Part shown: piece by piece, positions 7,530-16,868 of the stretch
Layout: each line of letters starts with the position of its first letter
Position numbering within the stretch: position 1 is the stretch's first letter
Assembly (NCBI RefSeq): GCF_004341385.1
Contig: NZ_SLXE01000017.1
Coordinates: forward strand, 1 to 58,630
Origin: Uruburuella suis
Lineage (GTDB): Bacteria > Pseudomonadota > Gammaproteobacteria > Burkholderiales > Neisseriaceae
Length of the DNA: 58,630 bases
Reading direction: 5' to 3'
Made by a program: the position numbers and the translations under genes
The notes under the pieces: generated by a model
The model's input: only the letters and a program-made list of their open reading frames with translations
Told to the model about the DNA's origin: nothing
The model's database searches: none

Positions 7530-10500
7530 ATGTCTGTTGTTTTGCCCTTGCGCGGCGCTACTGCCTTGTCTGATTTCCGTGTTGAAAAATTATTGCAAAA
7601 AGCCGCTGCCGCCGGCCTGCCTCCCGCCGGGCTGAAGAGCGAATATTGGTATTTTGCAGGCAGCGCCGATGCGCCGGATGCTGAAAGTATTGAAAAATTG
7701 CAGGCCTTGCTGGCCGCCGAAAGTGTTGAGCAAACACCGCAAGCATCAGCAGGCCTGCATTTATTTTTGATTGCCCCGCGCATCGGCACCATTTCGCCGT
7801 GGGCCTCGAAAGCCACCGACATCGCCCGAAATTGCGGCTTGGATAACATCGAACGCATCGAGCGCGGTATGGCGGTGTGGATTGAAGGCGCGCTCACCGA
7901 AGCGCAAAAACAGCAATGGGCGGCGCTCTTGCACGACCGCATGACCGAAAGCGTGCTGACCGATTTTCAAGCGGCCTCGGCGCTGTTTGCCCATCCGCAG
8001 GCACAAACCTTCAACACGGTAGACGTGTTGGGCGCCGGCAAAGAGGCTTTGATGCAGGCCAACCGCGAATTGGGCTTGGCGCTATCGGCCGATGAAATCG
8101 ATTATCTGGTGGAAAACTATCAAATTCTGGCGCGCAACCCCAGCGATGTCGAGCTGATGATGTTTGCGCAAGCCAACTCCGAGCATTGCCGCCACAAAAT
8201 TTTCAATGCCGATTTTATTCTCGACGGCCAAGTGCAGCCGAAATCATTGTTCGGCATGATACGCGACACCCATAAAGCCCACCCCGAGGGCACAGTGGTG
8301 GCTTATAAAGACAATTCTTCCGTGATTGAAGGCGCAAAAATCGAACGCTTTTATCCCAACGCCGCTGAAAACCAAGCCTACCGCTTTCACGAAGAAGACA
8401 CCCACATCATCATGAAAGTGGAAACCCACAACCACCCCACCGCCATCGCGCCCTTTGCCGGCGCGGCCACCGGCGCGGGCGGTGAAATCCGCGATGAAGG
8501 CGCCACCGGCAAAGGCTCGCGCCCCAAAGCCGGCCTCACCGGCTTTAGCGTGTCCAACCTCAACATTCCCGGCGCAGAGCAGCCGTGGGAGCAATATTCA
8601 GCCACAGAAGCCGCCTACGGCAAACCCGGCCACATCAGCAGCGCGCTCGACATCATGCTCGAGGGGCCGATTGGCGGCGCCGCGTTCAACAACGAGTTCG
8701 GCCGCCCCAACCTTTTGGGCTATTTCCGCACCTTTGAAGAGCAATATCAAGGCCAGATGCGCGGCTATCATAAGCCCATCATGCTTGCCGGCGGCCTGGG
8801 CAGCATTCAGGCGCAGCAAACGCATAAAGACGAAATCCCCGAAGGCGCGCTGCTCATCCAACTCGGCGGCCCCGGCATGCTCATCGGCTTGGGCGGCGGC
8901 GCGGCTTCGAGCATGGACACCGGCACCAACCAATCCGATTTGGATTTCAACTCGGTGCAGCGCGGCAACCCTGAAATCGAGCGCCGTGCGCAAGAAGTAA
9001 TCGACCGCTGCTGGCAGCTGGGCGCGGCCAACCCGATTGTGTCGATTCACGACGTGGGCGCGGGCGGCCTCTCCAACGCCTTTCCCGAATTGGTGAACGA
9101 TGCCGGGCGCGGCGCGGTGTTTAAATTGCGCGATGTGCCGCTGGAAGAGCACGGGTTGAGCCCGATGCAGATTTGGTGCAACGAAGCGCAAGAGCGCTAT
9201 GTGTTGGCCATTCTCGAAAAAGATTTGGAAACCTTCCGCCGCATTTGCGCGCGCGAGCGCTGCCCTTTTGCCGTGGTGGGTACCGCCACCGACGACGGCC
9301 ATTTGCAGGTGCGCGACGATTTATACAACAACAACCCGGTGGATCTGCCGCTCAATGTGCTCTTGGGCAAGCCGCCGAAAACCACCCGCAGCGACAGCAA
9401 ACAAATGCCGTCTGAAAGCGTGTTTGACGCCGGCCAATACGATTTGCGCGAATCGGCCTACCGCGTGTTGCGCCTGCCCACCGTGGCTTCAAAAAACTTC
9501 CTCATCACCATTGGCGACCGCAGCGTGGGCGGCCTCACCCACCGCGACCAAATGGTGGGCAAATATCAAACGCCGGTGGCCGATGCCGCCGTCACCATGA
9601 TGGGCTTCAACACCCACCAAGGCGAAGCCATGAGCATGGGCGAAAGGCCCACCGTGGCGCTGTTTGACGCGCCTGCTTCCGGCCGCATGGCCATTGGCGA
9701 GGCCATCACCAATATTGCCGGCGTAAACATCGGCAAAATGGGCAACATCAAGCTTTCCGCCAACTGGATGGCCGCCTGCGGCAATGCCGGCGAAGACGAA
9801 AAACTCTATCGCACGGTGGAAGCCGTGTCGCACACCTGCCAAGCGCTGGGGTTGAGCATTCCGGTGGGCAAAGATTCGCTTTCCATGAAAACCGTGTGGC
9901 AGGATGAGGGCGCGCAAAAATCAGTGGTGTCGCCCTTATCGCTGATTATTTCGGCCTTTGCGCCGGTGCAGGATGTGCGCCGCACCCTCACGCCCGAACT
10001 GAAAAACACGACCGACAGCGCCATTTTCGCCATCGATTTGGGCTTCGGCCGCAGCCGTATGGGCGGCAGTGCCTTGAGCCAGGTGTGGAAAAACATCAGC
10101 GGCAGCGCACCTGATCTAAACAACAGCCATCATTTGGCCGCTTTTTACCAAGTAATGCAAAGCTTGGTGGCCGGGGGCAGACTTTTGGCCTATCACGACC
10201 GCGGCGACGGCGGCCTTTTGGCCACGCTGGCCGAAATGAGCTTTGCATCGCATTTGGGCATGAATCTGGATTTGGCGGCCATGATCGAACAAACCCGCGA
10301 ACAAAGCGGCAGCAACAAGCTGCAAGACGCCGCCGCGCGCACTTTGTTTAACGAAGAATTGGGCGCAGTGATACAAGTGGCGGGCGAACACATCGAAGCC
10401 GTTCAGACGGCCTTTGAAGAAGCCGGCCTGGCCGCTGCGCTGCATCAAATCGGCGCCATCAACCACAGCGAGCGCCTGCTGATTCAAAACCGCAACACCG

Positions 10501-11468
10501 TGCTGCTCAACGAAGACCGCCTCGACCTGCAAAAAGCCTGGGCAGAAACCAGCTGGCAGATGCAGCGCCTGCGCGACAACCCCGAATGCGCCGACAGCGA
10601 ATACGCGCTTTTGGCCGACGACAAACGCAGCGCCCTTTTTGCCGATTTAACCTTCGATGTAAATGAAGACATCGCCGCGCCGTTTATCAACCGTGGCGCG
10701 CAGCCGAAAATCGCCGTTTTGCGCGAGCAAGGTGTAAACGGCCAAATCGAAATGGCCGCCGCCTTCACTCGCGCCGGCTTCGATGCTTACGATGTGCACA
10801 TGAGCGATTTGATGGCCGGGCGCGTGCAACTGGCCGATTTCCAAATGCTGGCCGCTTGCGGCGGCTTCAGCTACGGCGATGTGCTCGGCGCGGGCGAAGG
10901 CTGGGCCAAATCGGTGTTGTTCCACCCGCAATTGCGCGACCAATTTGCCGCCTTTTTCAACCGCCGAGACACCCTCACGCTGGGCGTGTGCAACGGCTGC
11001 CAAATGGTGAGCAATCTGGCCGAAATCATTCCCGGCACGCAAGGCTGGCCGAAATTCAAACGCAATCAAAGCGAGCAATTCGAAGCGCGCTTGAGCATGG
11101 TGAACGTGCCCCAATCCGCCTCGCTGATTTTGGCCGACATGGCCGGCTCCAGCCTGCCGGTGGTGGTGAGCCACGGCGAAGGCCGTGCCGATTTCGCGCA
11201 TGTGGGCGGACAGGTTTCAGGCGGCCTCAATATCGCCCTGCAATATGTCGACGGGCAAAACCAAATCGCCGAAGCCTACCCGCTCAATCCCAACGGCTCG
11301 CCGCAAGGCATTGCCGGCGTGAGCAGCGCCGACGGACGCGTGACCATCATGATGCCGCACCCCGAGCGTGTGTACCGCAGCGCACAAATGAGCTGGGCGC
11401 CCGAAGGCTGGGGCGAATTGAGCGGCTGGTACCGCTTATTTGCCGGCGCACGCAAGGCATTGGGCTGA
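7530..11468 (+). CDS. purL: Phosphoribosylformylglycinamidine synthase, single-chain
   Basis: Converts FGAR, glutamine and ATP to FGAM, the fourth step of purine synthesis. At 1312 aa it is the large one-chain form of gamma and beta proteobacteria (E. coli about 1295). In order it has an N-terminal PurS-like domain, a linker, two AIR-synthase-type halves (with VETHNHPTAIAPF and GDRSVGGLTHRDQ) and a C-terminal glutamine amidotransferase domain with GVCNGC (Cys about 1154) and PHPERV (His about 1277, Glu about 1279). The start is ATG 7530, with TACAAT at 7489-7494 as a possible -10. A DUS occurs within the gene near 9406. It is monocistronic and ends at a strong terminator. Confidence 0.97.
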   Translation: MSVVLPLRGATALSDFRVEKLLQKAAAAGLPPAGLKSEYWYFAGSADAPDAESIEKLQALLAAESVEQTPQASAGLHLFLIAPRIGTISPWASKATDIARNCGLDNIERIERGMAVWIEGALTEAQKQQWAALLHDRMTESVLTDFQAASALFAHPQAQTFNTVDVLGAGKEALMQANRELGLALSADEIDYLVENYQILARNPSDVELMMFAQANSEHCRHKIFNADFILDGQVQPKSLFGMIRDTHKAHPEGTVVAYKDNSSVIEGAKIERFYPNAAENQAYRFHEEDTHIIMKVETHNHPTAIAPFAGAATGAGGEIRDEGATGKGSRPKAGLTGFSVSNLNIPGAEQPWEQYSATEAAYGKPGHISSALDIMLEGPIGGAAFNNEFGRPNLLGYFRTFEEQYQGQMRGYHKPIMLAGGLGSIQAQQTHKDEIPEGALLIQLGGPGMLIGLGGGAASSMDTGTNQSDLDFNSVQRGNPEIERRAQEVIDRCWQLGAANPIVSIHDVGAGGLSNAFPELVNDAGRGAVFKLRDVPLEEHGLSPMQIWCNEAQERYVLAILEKDLETFRRICARERCPFAVVGTATDDGHLQVRDDLYNNNPVDLPLNVLLGKPPKTTRSDSKQMPSESVFDAGQYDLRESAYRVLRLPTVASKNFLITIGDRSVGGLTHRDQMVGKYQTPVADAAVTMMGFNTHQGEAMSMGERPTVALFDAPASGRMAIGEAITNIAGVNIGKMGNIKLSANWMAACGNAGEDEKLYRTVEAVSHTCQALGLSIPVGKDSLSMKTVWQDEGAQKSVVSPLSLIISAFAPVQDVRRTLTPELKNTTDSAIFAIDLGFGRSRMGGSALSQVWKNISGSAPDLNNSHHLAAFYQVMQSLVAGGRLLAYHDRGDGGLLATLAEMSFASHLGMNLDLAAMIEQTREQSGSNKLQDAAARTLFNEELGAVIQVAGEHIEAVQTAFEEAGLAAALHQIGAINHSERLLIQNRNTVLLNEDRLDLQKAWAETSWQMQRLRDNPECADSEYALLADDKRSALFADLTFDVNEDIAAPFINRGAQPKIAVLREQGVNGQIEMAAAFTRAGFDAYDVHMSDLMAGRVQLADFQMLAACGGFSYGDVLGAGEGWAKSVLFHPQLRDQFAAFFNRRDTLTLGVCNGCQMVSNLAEIIPGTQGWPKFKRNQSEQFEARLSMVNVPQSASLILADMAGSSLPVVVSHGEGRADFAHVGGQVSGGLNIALQYVDGQNQIAEAYPLNPNGSPQGIAGVSSADGRVTIMMPHPERVYRSAQMSWAPEGWGELSGWYRLFAGARKALG

Positions 11469-11492
11469 TTAAGTTTACGCCACAACATCAGC

Positions 11493-11531
11493 AAAAGGCC
11501 GACTGAACGTTTCAGGTTCAGTCGGCCTTTT
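11493..11531 (+). terminator. Terminator of purL built from a variant DUS
   Basis: AAAAGGCCGACTGAAC, a seven-base loop, and its exact complement ending in TTTT. Both arms carry the same change, GCCGACTGAA for GCCGTCTGAA, so pairing is kept while the uptake word is lost. Confidence 0.85.
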
Positions 11532-11995
11532 ATCATGAGATATATAACGAATGAAAACTGATACACGCCGGCGCAGGACGTGTGACACACCACGCAAACA
11601 GAAGCCATTTAAACCTTAAACTGCATGCGTGGTTGCGCTACATTCCCTACACACGATTTGAGATTTATTGTCTTTGTTTCAGTTTTCTGCTAATCCACTA
11701 TAAATTGTTGTTGCTTGGATTGAAAGCCGCAATATCAAGCCAATTTCAAATCGGCTTGATTCTTCGCAGGCTGCTGCAAAAACCTCTCTTTCCTGCACAA
11801 CACCATTGCTCAAAAATTAACGATTTCAATTCCTATTCATTATTTTTTGAGCAATATCAATTTTTGGCTGTCAAAGCGGCGTAGAATTTCCAAAACAGCA
11901 ATTTTCAGCTATTGAATCAGTAATGATTCTTGTTGCCTTTATATTTAACAAGGCCGTCTGAAAACCACACGCAAATCATCATCAAGGAAAAAAGC
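11532..11995. other. Gene-free AT-rich leader before the feo operon
   Basis: No credible gene. It holds a hairpin ATCAAGCC...GGCTTGAT (11734-11760) and a 6-4-6 palindrome GAATCA-gtaa-TGATTC (11914-11929), about 67 bases before feoA. It also holds one DUS at about 11950. The palindrome is the best candidate operator for the iron operon, but it is not a clear match to the Fur or FNR consensus. Confidence 0.4.
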
Positions 11996-12232
11996 ATGAA
12001 TCTTCCGCCAACCTTTCCCCTCAGCATGGCCGCTGAGCACACGCCGGTGCGGGTGGTGTCGATCAAAGGCACACCCGATTTTGCCAAGCGCATCGCCGAA
12101 ATGGGCCTCAACCCCGGCGCGGAAATCAGCGTGTGCCAGCGCAGCGGCAGCGGCCTTTTGGTAAGCCGCAGCGGCACGCGCTTGGCCTTGGGCGGCGGCA
12201 TGGCGCACCGCATTTTGGTGTGCGCCGTTTAG
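11996..12232 (+). CDS. feoA: FeoA-domain protein, first copy
   Basis: A 78-aa SH3-like FeoA protein, a cytoplasmic partner of the ferrous-iron transporter FeoB. Family features are the segment FAKRIAEMGLNPGAEISV followed by the beta-strand pattern GLLVSRSGTRLALGGGMAHRILV. The start follows AAGGAAAAAAGC. It is the first gene of the unit; 93 bases holding a DUS hairpin separate it from the second FeoA. The two FeoA copies differ clearly (this one has GGGMAHRILV where the other has LRKAEADALLV), so they are not a recent duplication and may have distinct contacts with FeoB. Confidence 0.85.
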   Translation: MNLPPTFPLSMAAEHTPVRVVSIKGTPDFAKRIAEMGLNPGAEISVCQRSGSGLLVSRSGTRLALGGGMAHRILVCAV

Positions 12233-12266
12233 TTTAATCGTTTTTCAACCCTATTTCACACACCTT

Positions 12267-12308
12267 TTCAGACGGCCTCAATACTCTTGAACAACAAGGC
12301 CGTCTGAA
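12267..12308. terminator. Inverted DUS pair between the two feoA genes
   Basis: TTCAGACGGCCT and AGGCCGTCTGAA face each other across about 17 bases. The hairpin sits inside the presumed operon and could act as an attenuator or processing site. There is no T run, so strong termination is unlikely. Confidence 0.4.
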
Positions 12309-12325
12309 TAAATTGGAAACCACAC

Positions 12326-12559
12326 ATGGCCACCCTGCAAGATTTACGCCCCAACGATCGCGCCCGCATCAGCGGCTTTGCCGAAACCGGCCGCGCCTAC
12401 CGCAAAAAGCTGCTGAGCATGGGGCTCACACCCGGCGCCGAGCTCACCGTGAAACGCATCGCACCGATGGGCGACCCGGTGGAAATCAGCGTGCGTGGTT
12501 TTTCTTTATCGCTGCGCAAAGCCGAAGCCGATGCCTTGCTGGTGGAGAAATTATCATGA
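12326..12559 (+). CDS. feoA: FeoA-domain protein, second copy
   Basis: A 77-aa FeoA family protein with YRKKLLSMGLTPGAELTVKRIAPMGDP and a C-terminal LSLRKAEADALLVE pattern. The latter is the usual form in FeoA encoded next to FeoB. Its TGA overlaps the feoB ATG (ATGA at 12556-12559), which indicates translational coupling and makes this the cognate partner of FeoB. Start ATG 12326; the upstream ribosome site is weak (GGAAACCACAC). Confidence 0.9.
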   Translation: MATLQDLRPNDRARISGFAETGRAYRKKLLSMGLTPGAELTVKRIAPMGDPVEISVRGFSLSLRKAEADALLVEKLS

Positions 12560-14877
12560 GCCAACGCTTCACCTTAGGCCTGATCGGCAACCCCAATTGC
12601 GGCAAAACCACCGTGTTCAACGCCCTCACCGGCTCGCGTCAGCGCGTGGGCAACTGGCCGGGCGTAACCGTGGAGCGCGTGAGCGGAGAATTTTCACTGG
12701 GCGGCAACACTTTTGAAGTGGTGGATTTGCCCGGCACTTATTCGCTGGATGTGACCGACCAAGAAGTGTCGCTGGATGAGCAAGTGGCACGCAGCTATGC
12801 CCAAGAGCAAACCACTCATTTGGTGGTGAACGTGGTGGACGCTTCCAACCTCGAGCGCAATCTTTATCTCACCACCCAGCTTGCCGAAATGCAGGTGCCG
12901 CTGCTGCTGGCTGTAAACATGACCGACGTGGCCGCCGACAAAGGCATGAAGGTAGACACCGCGCTGCTGGCGCAAAAATTGGGCTGCCCCGTGGTATCGC
13001 TAGCCGCCGCTTCGGGCAAAGGTGTGGCCGAATTGAAGCAGGCCATCGCCCAAGCCGCTGTCGCACCGCAAACTACCGCGCTGGTGCCGCATTATGAGCC
13101 TGCGCTTGAGCAGGCTGTCGAGCGCCTGCTGCCGCTGCTGGCCGATGCCCCCTCACCGCGCTGGCTGGCGGTGCGCCTGCTCGAAGGCGATGCGCTGGCG
13201 CAAAAAAGCGCCCCGCCCGCCGCATTGGCCGCAGCAAAAGCCGAAGCCGCCGCGCTGGGCGACGACATCGACATTATGGTAGCCGATGCGCGCTACGGCC
13301 TGGCCAACCAATTGGCCGCAGCCGCCGTGCACCACAGCGGGCGCATCGGCCGCGACCTCACCGAGCGCATCGACCGCATTGTGCTCAACCGCGTGTTGGG
13401 CATTCCCATTTTTTTGCTGATGATGTATTTGATGTTTATGTTTACCATCAACATCGGCGGCGCATTTATCGATTTTTTCGATCAATTTTTCGGCGCGGTG
13501 TTTGTAGACGGCTTCAAAGCGCTGCTGCAAAGCGCAGGTTCGCCCGAATGGCTCAATCTGCTCTTGGCCGACGGCATCGGCGGCGGCATTCAAACCGTGG
13601 CCACGTTTATTCCGATTATCGGCTTTCTGTATCTTTTTCTTTCCGTGCTTGAAGATTCCGGCTATATGGCGCGCGCGGCTTTTGTGATGGATCGCTTTAT
13701 GCGCTGGATCGGCCTGCCGGGCAAAAGCTTTGTGCCGCTGATTGTAGGCTTCGGCTGCAACGTGCCGGCCGTGATGGCCACCCGCACGCTGGAGCACCGG
13801 CGCGACCGCTTGATGACGATTGCCATGGCACCTTTTATGTCGTGCGGGGCGCGCCTGCCGGTGTATGTGTTGTTTGCGGCGGCTTTTTTCCCGCACAACG
13901 GGCAAAACATCGTGTTCAGCCTTTACCTTATCGGCATCATCGCCGCCGTGTTCACCGGCCTGGTGCTGAAAAACAGCTTGCTCAAAGGCGAGGCCACGCC
14001 TTTTATCATGGAGCTGCCGCCCTATCACCTGCCTACGCCCAAAGGCATTCTGATTCACACCTGGAACCGCCTGAAAGGCTTTATCGTGCGCGCCGGGCGC
14101 GTGATTGTGCCGATGGTGCTGGTGCTCAGTGTGCTCAACGCCATCGGCACCGACGGCAGCTACGGCAATGAAAACAGCGATAAATCCATGCTCGCCGCGG
14201 TGGGCCGCAGCATCACGCCGGCTTTATCGCCAATGGGTTTGCAGCCCGACAACTGGCCGGCTTCAGTGGGCATTTTCACCGGCGTTTTGGCCAAAGAAGC
14301 CGTGATCGGCACACTCAACGCCGCTTACAGCGCCTTGGCCGCCAGCGACAGCGGTGCGGCGGCCGCCGATGAAGAATTCCACTTCGGCAGCGCCGTGGCC
14401 GATGCCTTTGCCACCATACCGGCCAACTTGGGCGAAGCGCTCGGTGCCTGGGCCGATCCCTTAGGCTTGGGCGCGGCAAACAGCGGCGAAGCGGCCGTTG
14501 CCGAAGAAAACCATTTGGGCACAGGCACATTCGGTGCCATGCAGAGCCGCTTCGACGGCACCATCGGCGCGTTTGCCTATTTGCTGTTTATTCTGCTTTA
14601 TTTCCCCTGCACCGCCACCGTGGCCGTGGTGTATCAAGAAGCGGGCGCGCGCTGGAGCGCATTTGTGGTGCTGTGGACCACCGGCCTGGCTTATTGCGCC
14701 GCCACTTTTTATTATCAAGCCGCCACTTTTGCCCGCCACCCCACCCAATCAGCCGTATGGATGGCGCTGGTGGGCGCGGTGATGGTTGCCGCCTTTTTCG
14801 GCCTGCGTTTAGCCGGCAAACGCGTTGACAAAGTATCGCGCACCCAAGCCGCCGCAAGCAAAGGAAACGCATCATGA
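12556..14877 (+). CDS. feoB: Ferrous iron transporter FeoB
   Basis: Inner-membrane Fe(II) importer, 773 aa. An N-terminal G domain has the G1 motif GNPNCGKTT (Gly11-Thr19), the switch region VGNWPGVTVE, G3 DLPGTYSL and G4 NMTD. A helical GDI-like domain follows. The membrane part begins around residue 275 and carries the two gate motifs with conserved cysteines, GFGCNVPAVMATR and FMSCGARLPVY. The frame extends upstream to 12313, but the ATG at 12556 matches the family N-terminus and overlaps the feoA stop. It is coupled downstream to the FeoC-like gene by another ATGA. A stretch of about 80 residues between late membrane helices is rich in Ala, Asp and Glu and is probably a loop. Confidence 0.97.
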   Translation: MSQRFTLGLIGNPNCGKTTVFNALTGSRQRVGNWPGVTVERVSGEFSLGGNTFEVVDLPGTYSLDVTDQEVSLDEQVARSYAQEQTTHLVVNVVDASNLERNLYLTTQLAEMQVPLLLAVNMTDVAADKGMKVDTALLAQKLGCPVVSLAAASGKGVAELKQAIAQAAVAPQTTALVPHYEPALEQAVERLLPLLADAPSPRWLAVRLLEGDALAQKSAPPAALAAAKAEAAALGDDIDIMVADARYGLANQLAAAAVHHSGRIGRDLTERIDRIVLNRVLGIPIFLLMMYLMFMFTINIGGAFIDFFDQFFGAVFVDGFKALLQSAGSPEWLNLLLADGIGGGIQTVATFIPIIGFLYLFLSVLEDSGYMARAAFVMDRFMRWIGLPGKSFVPLIVGFGCNVPAVMATRTLEHRRDRLMTIAMAPFMSCGARLPVYVLFAAAFFPHNGQNIVFSLYLIGIIAAVFTGLVLKNSLLKGEATPFIMELPPYHLPTPKGILIHTWNRLKGFIVRAGRVIVPMVLVLSVLNAIGTDGSYGNENSDKSMLAAVGRSITPALSPMGLQPDNWPASVGIFTGVLAKEAVIGTLNAAYSALAASDSGAAAADEEFHFGSAVADAFATIPANLGEALGAWADPLGLGAANSGEAAVAEENHLGTGTFGAMQSRFDGTIGAFAYLLFILLYFPCTATVAVVYQEAGARWSAFVVLWTTGLAYCAATFYYQAATFARHPTQSAVWMALVGAVMVAAFFGLRLAGKRVDKVSRTQAAASKGNAS

Positions 14878-15140
14878 TTATCACCGATTTGAGCCAATAT
14901 CTGCGCCGGCACCGCCGCGCCAGCGTGGCCGATATGGCGATGGGGCTGGGCACATCCGCCGAAGCGCTCGCACCCATGCTCGACATGCTCGAGCGCAAAG
15001 GGCGCATCCGCAAGCTGCCCGAGGGCAGCAGCTGCGGCAGCAAAAGCTGCTGCAAGTGCGACCCCGCCACGGTTGCCCTTTATGAATGGGCCGGCAGCGA
15101 AGCGGTGCAAACGCCGATTGAAATTCACCGCGGCCGATAA
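14874..15140 (+). CDS. FeoC-like winged-helix protein with cysteine cluster
   Basis: The 88-aa product has a winged-helix N-terminus (MIITDLSQYLRRHRRASVADMA, then MLERKGRIRKL) followed by CGSKSCCKC. FeoC proteins share this arrangement: a small wHTH domain with a wing carrying about four cysteines that can bind a 4Fe-4S cluster and that regulates FeoB stability or activity. It overlaps feoB by four bases, so it is translated in step with it. It ends in a basic tail. FeoC proteins are poorly conserved, so the family call rests on position, size and the Cys pattern. Confidence 0.8.
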   Translation: MIITDLSQYLRRHRRASVADMAMGLGTSAEALAPMLDMLERKGRIRKLPEGSSCGSKSCCKCDPATVALYEWAGSEAVQTPIEIHRGR

Positions 15141-15153
15141 TGCCTGCACGCTC

Positions 15154-15208
15154 TTTCAGACGGCCTTGTTTACATTTTGTTTACATTTTTACTTCAGGCC
15201 GTCTGAAA
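15154..15208. terminator. Inverted DUS pair after the feo operon with 11-bp tandem repeat
   Basis: TTTCAGACGGCCT and its complement AGGCCGTCTGAAA bracket two near-perfect copies of GTTTACATTTT. This probably forms the end of the feo transcript. Confidence 0.5.
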
Positions 15209-15278
15209 CAGTTTTTCCCACTGCCCTTCGTAAAATAGGGTAAAATCGCCCCACCCTGTTTTCATCAAGGCTTATGTC

Positions 15279-15764
15279 ATGGTTTTCGACCAAATCGCCC
15301 GTGCCGAGCGCTATTACGCGCTGCATCCGCTTTTTCAGACGGCCTTTGAATTTCTGCACACGCTCGATTTGGCCGCCATCGACCAAGCCGCTTATGAAAT
15401 CCGCCCCAACAAACAATTGCGTGCCTTTATCGGCAGCGAGCCGATGCGCAGCGCCGAAGCGGCCAAGCTCGAAGCCCACCGCCACTACATCGATATTCAG
15501 ATTCCGCTGGGCGGCAGCGAAGGCTACGGCTGGCGGCCGACACAAGAGCTCACCCAAAGCGTGGCGGGCTATCAGGCCGAGCGCGATGTCGAATTTTTTC
15601 ACGACCCGGCCAGCGCCCATATCCACGTGCGCCCGGGCGAATTTCTGATTCTGTTTCCCGAAGATGCCCATGCGCCTTTAATCGGCAACGAAGCCGAAAT
15701 CAAAAAACTGGTCTTCAAAATCGCCGTAAACCCATCATCAACCGACTGCAAGGAACACTCATGA
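15279..15764 (+). CDS. YhcH/YjgK/YiaL family protein
   Basis: A 161-aa single-domain beta-sandwich protein of the DUF386 family. Characteristic patterns are EAHRHYIDIQIPLGG-EGYGW, VEFFHDP and a metal-site-like FLILFPEDAHAP near the C-terminus. Relatives are often linked to sugar or sialic-acid catabolism, and structures show a possible metal-bound cavity, but the activity is unclear. An out-of-frame ATG at 15274 is ignored; the ATG at 15279 gives the family start. Its TGA overlaps the leuB ATG, so the two are probably co-translated. The link to leucine synthesis is unexplained and may only be genomic convenience. Confidence 0.82.
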   Translation: MVFDQIARAERYYALHPLFQTAFEFLHTLDLAAIDQAAYEIRPNKQLRAFIGSEPMRSAEAAKLEAHRHYIDIQIPLGGSEGYGWRPTQELTQSVAGYQAERDVEFFHDPASAHIHVRPGEFLILFPEDAHAPLIGNEAEIKKLVFKIAVNPSSTDCKEHS

Positions 15765-16831
15765 CCCAACACATCGCCATTCTGCCCGGTGACGGCATCG
15801 GCCCCGAAATCATCGCTCAAGCCGTGCGCGTGCTCGACCGGCTGATTGCAGAAGGCCTCGATGCCGCCTATCAATATGCGCCCATCGGCGGCGCCGGCTA
15901 CGATGAATACGGCGCGCCCTATCCCGAATTCACCCAAAAGCTCTGCCATCAGGCCGATGCCGTGCTGCTCGGCGCCGTGGGCGGCCCGCAATACGACAAT
16001 CTCGATCGCCCCCTGCGCCCCGAGCGCGGTTTGTTGGCCATCCGCAAAGATTTGAATCTGTTTGCCAACCTGCGCCCGGCCATTCTCTATAAAGAATTGG
16101 CCAACGCCTCCACGCTCAAGCCCGAAGTGGTGGCCGGCTTGGATATTCTGATTGTGCGCGAGCTCACCGGCGACATTTATTTCGGCGAACCGCGCGGCAT
16201 TCGCACGCTCGAAAACGGCGAGCGCGAAGGCTTCAACACCATGCGCTACAGCGAGAGCGAAATCCGCCGCATCGCCCACGTGGCTTTTCAGGCCGCACAA
16301 AAGCGCAACAAAAAAGTGTGCTCCGTGGGCAAAGCCAATGTGCTGGAAACCACCGAATTGTGGCGCGAAATTTTCGATGAAATCGCCCCCGAATACCCTG
16401 ATGTTGAATTGAGCCATATGTATGTCGACAATGCCGCTATGCAGCTTGTGCGCGCGCCCAAACAGTTTGACGTAATCGCCACCGGCAATATTTTCGGCGA
16501 TATTCTGAGCGACCAAGCTTCCATGCTCACCGGCTCCATCGGCATGCTGCCCTCCGCTTCGCTGAACGAAACCGGCAAAGGCCTGTATGAGCCCTCCCAC
16601 GGCTCCGCACCCGACATCGCCGGCCAAAACAAAGCCAACCCCTTGGCCACCATCTTGTCGCTCGCCATGTTGTTGCGCTACAGCTTCGGCGATGAAGCAC
16701 GCGCGCAGCAAATCGAAGCGGCGGTGCAAAAAGTGCTCGAACAAGGCTGGCGCACCGGCGACATTTTCGAAGCAGGCACCAAGCTTGTGGGCTGCGCCGA
16801 AATGGGCGATGCCGTGCTCGCTGCGCTTTAA
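15761..16831 (+). CDS. leuB: 3-isopropylmalate dehydrogenase
   Basis: The NAD-dependent oxidative decarboxylation step of leucine synthesis. The product is 356 aa, the normal length. The fold signatures are HIAILPGDGIGPEI at the start, GAVGGPQYDN, LRPERGLLAIRKDL, the substrate-binding RELTGDIYFGEPRG, SVGKANVLE with the catalytic Lys, and the NAD-site SHGSAPDIAGQ-KANP. It overlaps the YhcH-family gene by four bases. leuC and leuD are not in the window, so the pathway is split. A perfect palindromic DUS terminator follows. Confidence 0.97.
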   Translation: MTQHIAILPGDGIGPEIIAQAVRVLDRLIAEGLDAAYQYAPIGGAGYDEYGAPYPEFTQKLCHQADAVLLGAVGGPQYDNLDRPLRPERGLLAIRKDLNLFANLRPAILYKELANASTLKPEVVAGLDILIVRELTGDIYFGEPRGIRTLENGEREGFNTMRYSESEIRRIAHVAFQAAQKRNKKVCSVGKANVLETTELWREIFDEIAPEYPDVELSHMYVDNAAMQLVRAPKQFDVIATGNIFGDILSDQASMLTGSIGMLPSASLNETGKGLYEPSHGSAPDIAGQNKANPLATILSLAMLLRYSFGDEARAQQIEAAVQKVLEQGWRTGDIFEAGTKLVGCAEMGDAVLAAL

Positions 16832-16868
16832 TGCCGGGCAAATAAATAACCTGCAATTCAATATATCC

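Noticed and set aside
7313..7942. N-terminal extension of the glnB frame to 322 aa
   Set aside because: The extension is antisense to purL and its promoter, lacks similarity to P-II, and the ATG at 7312 has a perfect ribosome site.
11914..11929. Fur or FNR box upstream of feoA
   Set aside because: GAATCA-gtaa-TGATTC is a palindrome but matches neither consensus well enough; kept only as an unassigned palindrome in the intergenic entry.
15599..16861. 420-aa minus-strand frame under leuB
   Set aside because: Antisense shadow of leuB and the YhcH-family gene; composition is typical of a complement frame.
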